DNA from: Sweltsa coloradensis
Lineage: Eukaryota > Arthropoda > Insecta > Plecoptera > Chloroperlidae
Direction of reading: 5' to 3'
Assembly: GCA_024449915.1 (NCBI GenBank)
Contig: JAMZAV010001813.1
Coordinates: forward strand, 62,001-126,000
DNA: 64,000 bases
Shown here: piece after piece, positions 23,590-34,009 of the stretch
How the letters are laid out: each line of letters begins with the position of its first letter
How positions within the stretch are numbered: the stretch's first letter is position 1
The notes under the pieces: generated by a model
Database searches by the model: none
What the model saw: the letters and a program-made list of their open reading frames with translations, nothing else
What the model was told of the DNA's origin: nothing
Program-made: the position numbers and the translations under genes

Positions 23590-23750
23590 TGCCAAGTGTT
23601 TAAGGCTTATTTTAAAACCTTTATTTGGAAGCCTTCCAACAAACTTTTACAACTTTTTTTTTCAAAAGAGACTATATTTCTATAACCTTAATGTCCATGT
23701 AAAATATGAACATTGTAGTCCCACCCGTCTGGTCAGAATCGCGGGCCGAC
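23590..23750 (+). repeat. Dispersed repeat, relative of 21485-21622
   Basis: It has the same word order as the right arm of the palindrome at 21318: AAAACCTTTATTT, CTTTTACAACTTTTT, CCTTAATGTCCATGTAAAA, TATGAAC, CCCACCCGT, GGTCAGAATCG. Confidence 0.65.
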
Positions 23751-23756
23751 GTATTA

Positions 23757-23798
23757 GATGTTAGCAGTAGCAGTAGTAGACAGTAGCAGTAGCTAACA
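23757..23798. repeat. Hairpin with AGTAGC microsatellite loop
   Basis: GATGTTAGC is mirrored by GCTAACATC across a loop of GTA/GCA triplets. Confidence 0.7.
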
Positions 23799-25661
23799 TC
23801 CTTAAAGTGATTTTGAGCATGTTTCAAGCCATTTTTTCACCAAGAAGGAATAATCGTACCCCAATAAAATTTGGCATGTGTTGTCAGGTACCTAAATCCC
23901 CTCGATTGTGATAGTTTTCAAGTTCACATCACGTTACATGACGGCTGGGTAACACCTCGAAATCACCCCAACTCTGCTTGGTGTATAAGGTGCTTGAGTG
24001 TGTAGCGCACCGCGGCTTGGCTGGGCGCCCTAACGGGCACCTAGATTCCTGATTTATTTAATATAATATATTATAATAAAGAAGATACCAATAGCTAGAA
24101 CTATGTACAGCGTATTGACGCCACTCTACTTCCGCAAATGTTAAAGGTTTCGCCTTTAGTCAATTCCTGCCCATGCTGAGGAACTTATTTGTACATACCA
24201 TGTCTAGTACATTTGAGTGCGTTATGTTATACTGCAGTCATATAAACGCTGGCTTTCGATCAGCGTAGGGTGGGACTCACGTGCCCGGTCGTAAAATAAA
24301 TTTCACTTTTATTATTATTACGATTGGTAGGCCTACACGCTCACTCTCATCTCCTGCACACGCGTTTTCTTTTGGGAAGCTGTCAGAATAGATTACAAGA
24401 AAAACACGTGGACTTTAAAAAAAAAATGTGGGAATGATAGCTTCGCGGCTTACCATTGGGATAGTGACTGCTTCACTGATGGCGATTTCTTCAATTACTT
24501 CAGGGTTTGTTTCAACATGCAATATAATTCAATATAATTATCAGGCTATACATTTCATGAATCTTAACATGATAAACAACGTGCATAGTTATATTTGGAA
24601 ATTTGGGGGCTAAAGCGATATGCCTGAAGCACCAGGCGTATGCCAACTTCTATGCCATAAACCACTGATGTATTTTATACAAGACAGAAAGAAGTAAATA
24701 AAATTTATAACAATATAATATCTTATATATGAACGGAGACAAAAGATATTACGTTCAATTTCCAAATGTAAACATCTGTGATTTTCGGAAGTGCTGTATA
24801 GTGTTGATAGGACTATGTTATAGCCATGTGAGTGGGTGTATGTTATAGCAATCCAAAATCATATTTTCCATACCATTATGAGCAGTAAATACGTATTTAT
24901 TGATTATATTGGTAAAAAATTTCTCGATATGTATTAATTTTTCATTTCCTCAAATGTATGGAAAGTTCATTCGTGAAACCTTGGTTACTGCTTTTACAAA
25001 TACATAGAACATACCCCTTTTAAACACCTCTGTGTCTCACATCACGTATTTCATCGTCTCTCTTCACATGTGCAAAACACTCTGCAGAAACCATCATATG
25101 ATTCAACAAACTTTTCTCTTTGCAATCCCATACCCTAACAAAATAGCAGCAAGAGTGTTCAAATGCCTAATCAACACGGCCGGGTATGGCCATGCAGGGC
25201 GCCCGTCCACCATCTTCAAAGGTACGTTGTGTCTGGCTTTCTATTAGCCATGTAACTACATTATGTTTGCGTGCCGCACCGAGGGAACTGATCCGTTGCA
25301 CGATGTCACGTTCGGTCAAAAGTAACATCGGTTTTATTGCAGGCCAACGAATAAAACAACCCAGTTACCTCGATGCTCAGTCCAGACCATGGGAAAATAA
25401 CCACATGATCGAAGATGATGTATTGCACGCTGGCACCCCGCCGTTCGTGCAAAACTACCTTCAATATACGTGCAATATACGACATGCAGTCATAAATCGA
25501 AGAAATGTCAGGTTATAGGAAATATAAGACTAACAAAACCAATGTTTTTTTATTTGTTTTGCTCAATGTAAACAAAATGCAATTTTAAAAAATATGTAGT
25601 ATATCAAATATGTTGCGGTATAGTGTAATACGTGAAAACATAATTTTACATATTGAAACAT
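23799..25661. other. Unrecognised DNA
   Basis: It contains a 110-codon plus-strand frame at 25186-25518 with no family I recognise and no splice or UTR support. No repeat match was found within the window. Confidence 0.4.
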
Positions 25662-25860
25662 TTGTGAGCGTCCGTCCGTCCGTCTGTGCGAGTGTGACTT
25701 CTCACGGAAACCCCCGAACATGACTTGCGATTGACATGTGTGTTTATGTTGAGATTGCTCTACGACAAGGACGATACAGAATGTGTGTCGGGGGGGGGGG
25801 GAGTAGCCACATTCAAAGATGGCATTCACTTCAACCCGACACCTACACAAAGTTATTTTA
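25662..25860 (+). repeat. Dispersed GTCC-run repeat family, copy
   Basis: It starts GTCCGTCCGTCCGTCTGTGCG, followed by a TGACTTCTCACGG word, GATTGACATG, GACAAGGACGATACAGAAT, a run of 12 G and an AACCCGACACCT end. This order is shared with 40925-41100 and with 58836-59670. Confidence 0.7.
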
Positions 25861-27329
25861 AAGCCGGAGGAAATTTAATTTCGGTCACAATTTTGGGTAG
25901 ACTACTCCCGTACCTATGGTTGTTGGATATTAATTATGGTTAGAATACAATGAATAGGCTTGAAACGATAAAATACATATTTTAATACACAAAAATGAAT
26001 TAATATCAAAGACTCTTTCGAATAGTTGAAATTCCTTGTAAAAACCTTGCCTAAATAAATGAACACCATTGTCTATATAACCACTCAAGTTTAAGTACAA
26101 TCAGGGATATACCATTTATTATTTGCCCCGATTTTTTTCGCACCAGAGTTACTTTAAGACCAATTTAAAAATGTTTAAATTGAATTGATATATAATTAAG
26201 TGATATAATCGAGTTCAACCTGTGTTATGTCATGCTAGAAGTGATAATGCACACACCTTATCAATGGTATGAATAATGATAAATTAATTCACAAACACCA
26301 TTCACAAAAATCATATTTAGTAATCCTACTCTATATAGGCTTATTTGAAAATGTATGTCAAAGATAGGGTCGATTCATGAATGGTACGCCATGAACATGT
26401 ATTTGTTTAGAAACTACCATCTGACATGCACACCAATAACATGAATTATATAGTTGTGATAACGATCTTGTGTGGTTTCATGGAACCGGTGTAAATGAAC
26501 GAGCTCACCGACTGGGCACGAATCACTGATTCGACTTATTTAAACTGTTCAATTATAATATAACAATGTTAAAAAGGGGCCCTAGTATAGTTTATAGATT
26601 ATTAACATTGAATAGGGCTCAAAATAAAGAAAAACCCTTTGCCCGTTTGTTACTTTTCCCTTACTTATTTTGATACATTTGACTGAATGTTGACTAGAAG
26701 AAAAATATGTTTATGTTTAAAATTATAACTATTGTATTTATGTTTTATAAGTGTGTGTTTTCTTATAGAGGCCTAAATTTGGCATGCAATTATTTATCTG
26801 CAAATGTTATAAATTATTGGTGCTTCCAGATTGAATCTTATTTTCTTGATAATAATGTGCAAGTAGTCGTCTTGAAGTTAATTTCAACCTGTGTAGTTGG
26901 CTTTATACGGATCGATATTGAATTGACAATTCTAAAACATAAAAATTCAACGAATATGCGCTGGAAATAAAAAAGATACCTATTCTATTAGCTCTATCAA
27001 ACCAGCTTAAATTTAAAATTAAAATTGGATTTTTTCCTGTTTTTAAAACAAAAATTTAAAAAATGGATATTTCGATTTCTTTACAGAAATCTTTATCAAA
27101 CAAAATTAACAATTAAAAAACCACAACAGACAGGACAAAAAACGAAGGAACGTCCTTTGGTGTGACATATCCTCTCACCTCTGCTTCGCTCAAGTGGCCC
27201 TACATGGTATGATAGAAAACAAATGATTGTCGCGAGAGAGCAATTTAGATTTGGTACGGGAGCGTTGAGGTATCTTTAAACATCCATGTTATATATAAAA
27301 TAACTTTTTGAGTATAGCCAGGACCGCAT
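25861..27329. other. AT-rich DNA, nothing recognised
   Basis: No gene, tRNA or repeat match was found. Confidence 0.5.
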
Positions 27330-27470
27330 TTTGTATCATCTACGTTGAAGGGCAACGCCAATAAAACGCGTGCATGTAATGTAGGAGGTCATGTTCGGTT
27401 TTTATACTAAGAAGTGCCACACGCACAGATGGACGGACTGACAGAAGGACAGAATTATAGTGACGCGTGG
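27330..27470 (-). repeat. Dispersed GTCC-run repeat family, copy
   Basis: On the minus strand it has GTCCGTCCATCTGTGCGTG, then ATAAAAACCGAACATGACC, then GCCCTTCAACGTAGATGATAC, the family order. Confidence 0.7.
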
Positions 27471-27810
27471 GGGAGGTTCACTCCCTCGTCATTTACTCTA
27501 CACACAGTTATGCAAACAAACATGTACATTTTAAATCAATATGCTCTGTAATTTTTCTGTACTGTATTTTTGTGTTTATCTTTACTCCGTACTTTTATAT
27601 TCGCAATAGTGGAAATTTTCTTGTTTTTATAATGTACGTTTCCGGGTTAATGAGCTGTGATAATTTTTGTATGTTTTTTGTTGTGAATAAATGCTAAATA
27701 AATAAATATTCGTGTGTACCGTAAATAAAATTTAATAAAATTTAATAAAATTAATAAAAAGTAAACAAAATAAAGTCGGATGTGATTTGAATGTACCAAC
27801 TCATGCAGTC
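27471..27810. other. Possible LINE 3' UTR remnant
   Basis: T-rich DNA ends in GAATAAATGCTAAATAAATAAAT at about 27685-27710, the look of a LINE tail, but no coding part can be seen upstream. Confidence 0.3.
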
Positions 27811-27880
27811 ACATAACTAATTTTCATCGGGGTATTCATTTTTAAAGCGGAACAAGCCAACCCTGTCGGCGCCGACAGGG
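27811..27880 (-). mobile_element. SINE 3' fragment
   Basis: CATAACTAATTTTCATCGGGG and AGCGGAACAAGCCAACCCTG follow the order of 17430-17500 in the SINE on the minus strand. It is diverged and truncated. Confidence 0.55.
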
Positions 27881-29539
27881 TTGCACTATCGTAATTAGCA
27901 AACAGTGGCAAACCAGAAACCAGTATTTTAAAGAAGAAACACTGTCCTAACTTTCTCTATTTGGTTAGTCGGGAAACACTCCCGTAGGTTTTAATATAAT
28001 TCTGAATTGGAGTGAAACGCGTCCTCCTTCATGTAAATCAGTTTTTAACTGAATATGATAGACGTTTCATAATTAATAAATATATATGTAGAAGTTAATT
28101 TTATCTACAATAAAACAATAAACGAATTATTGGGTTGTTAGATTAAAACATGTGTGATGTGACAAGTATGATAATGTTTTTCCATGACTCTCTTATCATA
28201 GGTAGTTTGCCCAGTACATGCTTATTACCTATTGATTATTTATTAACCGCTGCCTTGACAATCTGTGACGCAACAAAAACTAATGTCGACATTCAAACTC
28301 AAGATACACTGATAATTTAAAGATTCAGGCAATGGCGTACTAGAAAAATTTAATAAAAAAAAATGAATTCACTTTAATCGTGATTTTTAAAACTATGTAA
28401 TACATTCATATCTCCCTTCCTATAGTTAGCTTTGTATTTAGAACAAATAAATCGTAACCCGGCCCGCCTTACGACTAAACCGAGGACTACGTTGTCTGTG
28501 TTCCCGCCTTCTTGGCCAGTATAGTGATCCGGCCTCCTTGTTGGCCTGATTGACCGGAGCGTCACAATTATTATAGAACACGAGACCAAAACTAATTATT
28601 CATGTGACAACGTGATTGCTACCGACACAACAGGGACAACTTGATTCGTTGCTTGGCCACCACATACATACAGCACTGCGATACTAGGCGACATGGAGGT
28701 GGTTAAAATACATTACCCTACTAGAAACAACTACAATGATCAACAAACGAATTCGTGTTTTTTTTTAAAAGAAAAGAATAACTTTTTGATCACTTTGTTA
28801 AGAGAATGCTTCAAAAGAGTTGCATTTATTGCCAGTTGGCAGGAAACGGTACAATTTAAACCAACATTGGTTCACATTTTAAAAATCTCAAAATAACACT
28901 ATTGCCCATTGGCTTAGATACCGGCCGTGGACGTTGTGGCTTATACGATTAGGGTGCAGGTCCGAATCATATGATCAAGGGACGTGAATTCTAATCTCGG
29001 GTAATCTCCCACTCGCCGTTTCGAATAGCATAATTCCATGTTACGATTGCAATTATACAGATTGCAATTTGGTACCTTCAAAACTATAAAATTAGCATAC
29101 AACTTCGACGAGTTCCAATGTTCAACTTATAGCAAAATAATTCAAAAGTAAACGTCTACATCATGTCTCTCAATCCATAAAAAATGACAAAACAATTTTT
29201 TTATTTTCCCACAAGTCAATAGTACCAGTTTGAGAAAACACTTTCAAATTTAAATATTTCTGCCTTGTTAGCAAAAAATATAGCGTTTTTTCCCCATGAA
29301 TGGATGATTATACGCTATGTAGATAAAGAATTTTAAAAAGGGAACTAGAGATAATTTTAAAACAAATATTTTTTCTAAAACTAAGTGGGGGGGGAGACAT
29401 GGGAAGACAGCCCAAGGGTTGATTTCACAGATAGGGAATATCTTGTACCATCACCAGTTTAATTTAAAAAAACGGGAAAATTTCGTTGTTTGTTTTCGAA
29501 ATGTTTCGTCGGATTGATAAATAGCGTGATTTCAAAAGA
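27881..29539. other. Unrecognised DNA with a SINE-like piece
   Basis: No gene was found. The piece at about 28905-29050 (GTGGCTTATACGATTAGGGTGC, then GTGAATTCTAATCTCGGG) resembles 41185-41330 and is probably a decayed tRNA-derived SINE. Confidence 0.45.
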
Positions 29540-29935
29540 GTTCAACTGATCGACTGCGTGGACAAACTGTCTGCACGACACTGACGATATGCTGGTCAGA
29601 CTAGGAAGTCGGGAGTACCACGCAATGCTAGAGCACTAGGGGGGCACTTAGTCTGGGTGCTCTAACTTAACATAAGAAACAATTCTGAACACGTGACGCG
29701 GGAAACTGTCGCACACACGGGCGGTATGCTGGTCAGACAAATCGGAACGTACCCCGCAAGTAGAGCACTAGGGTGCCTAGGGTGCTCTAGACCATAAGAA
29801 ACAAACTGAAAAAAGGACTGGTTGACAAAAATGTCTGCACACACGACGATTGCTGGCAGCCCCAGGAAGTCGGGGGACCACCAATGCTAGAGTTTAAACC
29901 CTTTCCCGCACTAAGAGTCTCTAGAGCTATAGGAA
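29540..29935 (+). repeat. Tandem array, three units of about 130 bp
   Basis: Units begin near 29565, 29705 and 29832 with TGTCTGCAC/ACACAC, then a GATATGCTGGTCAGAC-like word, GGAAGTCGGG, GCTAGAGCACTAGGG and a GGTGCTCTAG...ATAAGAAACAA end. The third unit is the most changed. It is not coding. Confidence 0.75.
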
Positions 29936-32810
29936 CATCTGAACCAGTTTTTTTTTAATTGTCCTAAGCGATTTTTTTTTTGGCGTAGTAGCAGAAGAGG
30001 GCAGGTGGTTGATAGGTATATGTGGATAATCGTATAGTTAATATTTATGAAATTTATAGTGTAGTTTAAAGTTAAACAAAACTAAGGGAAGACTTGGCTA
30101 TGGAGGGTCTTTCGTAGTTTATGGATTAAACTTTAAACCCTTTTAACGTAAACCCATTCCCAATAAAAATTTTCAAGTGCTCTTTCAAATACTTTTCTCA
30201 GTTGAGACTGTATCCACCATGGAGATCTCAGCATTAACCTGAATATCTTGAAATGCCGAAGACCAAATGAAAATCCGTGGCGCGGTTTTCAGATCAACGT
30301 TCTAAAACTTAATCGTGTTGAAACAATCTTTACAATCGAGGTTCTAGATACCAGTGTAGACTGTGTCTTGACCAAGGACTCTCTTACTGGGTTTCGGACC
30401 CTTGCCCACCTAGCTTACAGTGTCGGCTCCCGATAGGTGCTGAGAAGCTGCCCTAGTCAATTACGAAATTAAAGAATAACAGTGATTTTAAAGAAATTAT
30501 TTATCTTTTTGTTTTGCTAGTTTCCACATGTTATTCAATTTTGCTTTTAATTCCGTTGCGTGGTAGCGCGTCATTTGCCAACGCGTATGGTGAGCCCTAG
30601 CTTTGAGATGCTGCCATTCCTCCAGCATCACCTCGCCGTGTGTCTACTGCGTGCACTCCCCTCTTTCCCCTACCGGCCCAACATTTGGTAGAATCGTAGC
30701 CTTGAAAGACAGACAGGAACTGCGAAGATCCCAGCATCTGCAATTCGGCCAATTTAGGAAGCATTCGTTTTAAATTCGTTGGGTGCATACTGCACAGAAA
30801 CGCGTGGATTAAAAAACGTGGCCGCTGTGGCCCTATGTAAAGTGGATAAAATTAATATGAGTGCTTGTGACAACTAGCTGTTCCTGCACGTGCAGTAAAG
30901 AAGCTTTTAAGAGGTCGACTTTGCTATTAAATATGTTTGCCATATCAATTTGGTAAACGGTGTGGCAAAGGGTAAAATGTTAATTTTTTCGAAGCACACC
31001 CGCACAATATTCGATGAGCTGCAACCGCCCTACAACGACACCTGAGCGCTAGTGTCGAGAGATACGACGCCTGGGACCCAAGTTTTGAAACCTTACGTTT
31101 GCAGTCACCTCTGAATACGAGTGACTCGGAGGGTCACGTGACTACCAGGTCACTCTAGGCGTATTCTGATTGGTTGGGAACTGTTTTAAATTCACCAAGC
31201 TTAGACTCAACACACATTATCCCACAACGTACGTTTTGATTTCAAAACTTGCATTTGTCTCATGTCACCGAATTGAGGTGGGATAGGTTTAAGTTTTGAC
31301 GGTAGCTTGTGGCGGCAAACGCATTTTTTAAAACTTCCCCCCCTCCCCGGAACCCTTCCCTGGACACGACGCCTGGGCCCCAGTGAAAGTGACACGACGC
31401 TCCCATGGATCTGAAGCGATGAGATGAGATGAGAGAGGCGTCTAAAGAGAGAGTATTAACTCGCCCTGCCCCGAGCTTAATCTGCCCCGACCCCTTTCGG
31501 AATGTGGAATATCTTTCTAAACGAGCTCATTGTTTTAGGGCGGCCTCCACAGAGAGGCTAACCTGAAAGTACGGCCGCAAAAACCGGGCGAGTTTCAACC
31601 CCCAAAGAGCCCCCCCCAACACCGCAACCACATTCACAGAACACGGGACCCATCCGAGACAGAGAACTGCAACCGCACGCGTTCTTTCCTGTACACAGGG
31701 CAAAACTTACAGGAATTTAATGGTGAAACCACGTTATTTGCAGGGCGCAAATGTTTTATAATAACATAAATGACAATATTCCGTAGACATGTTGGGATGG
31801 CTAGCGAAATACACTTTTATGGCAAAACACATTGAAATTTGAGTACCCTTTACATTGTAAAACCAAAATGTACGTATCATTTAAAAGGGAAAATTTCAAA
31901 TGAAAAGCTAAGCTGGAAATCAAAAACGAATTATAATTATTTTCACATCTCACTTACCTGCAAACTGCTTTCACAAACTGCGTAACTGACAAGAGTAGGT
32001 TATGCCGAAAGTGTTCTCTCAATGGAATTTCGTAAAACGATATCAATAAGAAAACAGTTCCGATAAATCATGATATTGAAAGGTAATACAATATTCTGTT
32101 TGGATTTGAGACCTTGCGTATACAGATTTGACGGAAAAGCTATTAGTATAGTTGCTACGGTATAAACGAGACTTGGTTGCCAATCAACCTATAAAGACTT
32201 TCGTCAGAGGGATTGATAATATCGTCTGTCAAGAAAATGAGAAAATATATATTGATTGCAAAATTTACTTGCGATCTATAAATACAATAAAAAATGCTAT
32301 GCAATCATAATAATTATTATACCCAGACTATCAGCACTGGTGTGTTATATAACGCAACAGCAAAGATAATAATATTAAACTAACTAAAACAGAGCAACTT
32401 AAAAATGGCGACAAATTTAAAATTTCTTCTTTTTGATATGTAAGGTATCTTAAATGTTGCAAAACGCAATTTAAAATTTAGTTTTCGTCGATATGTATGG
32501 CTAAATTGTATATAATTATTTAAAGAAGATATTTCGTGGAGAAGATGTGTTGTAGGTGCTATGGGCGAGTCCATTACAAGTTCATCTTCTCATAGCCAGT
32601 CTTGCACACGTACACAGTATTAAGTAATAAACGTACGCAGTTAAGTACCCATAACTCTTCGAGGCTGTTGAGAATACGTCTCGAGAAGTGAACGATGCTC
32701 GTAGTCTGAGTTATAAAATATGTTGGGACGTCCAGTTATTTATTCACCGGTGAGACGAAAGTTATGATCGGGGGATCAAACTCAGACCTTGGTGCACGGC
32801 GTCGTCGACC
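29936..32810. other. Moderately GC-rich unrecognised DNA
   Basis: 30560-31700 is clearly richer in G+C and CpG than its surroundings. It has no long frame and no exon with good splice sites that I recognise. Nothing was recognised in 31700-32810, which is AT-rich. Confidence 0.4.
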
Positions 32811-33000
32811 TCAGTTGACTGGCTCGATCAGGTCTCAAGCATCGATACAAGTAGCTTAATCTTGTGATACTCGGATGCTGTACAACCAAGATCGTCGAGC
32901 ATAACTCGTCCCACCTGAGTTGACTGGCTCGATCAGGTCTCAAGCATCGATACATGATGTTCAGATGCTGTACAACCAAGATCGTCGAACATAATATCAT
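32811..33000. repeat. Tandem duplication, about 100-bp unit
   Basis: AGTTGACTGGCTCGATCAGG, TCTCAAGCATCGATACA and GATGCTGTACAACCAAGATC occur in the same order in 32813-32905 and again in 32917-32992. The first unit has about 18 extra bases before GGATGCTG. The repeated peptide seen on the minus strand is a by-product. Confidence 0.85.
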
Positions 33001-33171
33001 CAACATACTTAAGGAGTTTAACAAATAAATATTATTATTTAGTATTATATGTAACTTATATAAGATATCAGTAGTTTATTATGTACAGGTTTCTTTGTAT
33101 AATTCAAACAATTTTGTTGTGCAGTAGTATTAAAAACATTGATGCATAATATGGATAACTAAGTATATAGA

Positions 33172-33430
33172 TTTTGGTTTATTTGGATTAAGGGCGCGTC
33201 AAACGTTAGGTCAAAATGTGCCACACTAGCCTAAAGAGGATTGGGGAGGAAAGTCGTATGCTGGTCAGAACCAGCCACGGGTAGGGCGAGGAAACGGAAG
33301 GTTCTCACGTCGTGGTCGTCATCGTCTTTGCAGTCGTTCGTGTTGTCATGGTCGTCGTCGTCGTCGGGAAGGCCGTCAAGGGAAGGGGGACTGTCAGAGC
33401 TCGTCACTAGTTTCGGGAAGTGATATACTC
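33172..33430 (+). repeat. Dispersed repeat G with GTC microsatellite, copy 1
   Basis: It runs TTATTTGGATTAAGGGCGCG, then a GTGCC word (arms GGGCGC/GTGCC), a GGAGGAAA word, GGTTCTCACGTCGTGGTCGTC, a GTC run, GGCCGTCAAGGGAAGG and AGTTTCGGGAAGTG. The same order is seen inverted at 50870-51122 and partly at 56705-56840. It ends about 490 bp upstream of the gene start codon. Confidence 0.75.
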
Positions 33431-33819
33431 CCATACTTACCAGCTGATGTTTGCGAGATGAACCTCGTCTCTTTCCTCGCCTTTTACGATTAGCAGAGCC
33501 ATGCTCTGGGCCAATTCTACCCAAGCCTAGACGGGGGCAATTATGTAGACAAAAACATTGTATTTAAAAGAATTAGGCCAACCTTGCTATGAAATTTCGA
33601 ATGGTTTCAGGTTATCATTGAAATGACAATAGATAAGTATATATTTTATCCTTTTGTGCCTTTTGTTGTTGTTTGTTTAAATTTGAGATGCAATGCAGAG
33701 CCATACCGAGTCATATATTTTTTGCTTTAACGAAGAAACATGATTTTACCAGATTAGTTGAGAATGATTTGCAGCAACAATAGCCGCTTTAAAAATTTTC
33801 ATCGTTACAAACTTATTGT

Positions 33820-33827
33820 TATAAAAT
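33820..33827 (+). promoter_or_regulatory. Possible TATA box of the DUF4485-like gene
   Basis: TATAAAAT lies 92 bp before the ATG. It would place a start site near 33850 and leave a short leader. An alternative is that a 3' splice site at 33869-33870 (TTTTTAACGTAG) joins an upstream leader exon. The sequence does not decide between them. Confidence 0.25.
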
Positions 33828-33918
33828 GTTGATGGTATCTCTAACAACCAATAAACTGTTTTTAACGTAGGTTTTACACTTGGAAATTCTGCGTCCCGTC
33901 TATACAAACTATAATAGT

Positions 33919-34009
33919 ATGGCGTCTGCAGGACACCTCACCATGCACGACAACTTCTTGTACAACAGCATGCTCTCCAATGCTCTCGTCCACACATTCC
34001 CCAAGGACG
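33919..34009 (+). CDS. Exon 1 of the DUF4485-like gene
   Basis: The start ATGGCGTCTGC has a G at +4. It encodes 30 residues ending TFPKD plus one base of the next codon. The codon split across the intron is Asp (G + AC). Confidence 0.75.

Noticed and set aside
25186..25518. 110-codon plus-strand frame
   Set aside because: No recognisable family and no promoter, splice or repeat evidence; composition is unremarkable.
32782..33024. 80-codon frame with a repeated peptide
   Set aside because: The repeat is explained by a tandem DNA duplication; there is no other coding sign.
33300..33370. Coding Asp-rich repeat on the minus strand
   Set aside because: The Asp run comes from the GTC microsatellite of repeat G, which is also present at 50870 without a conserved frame.
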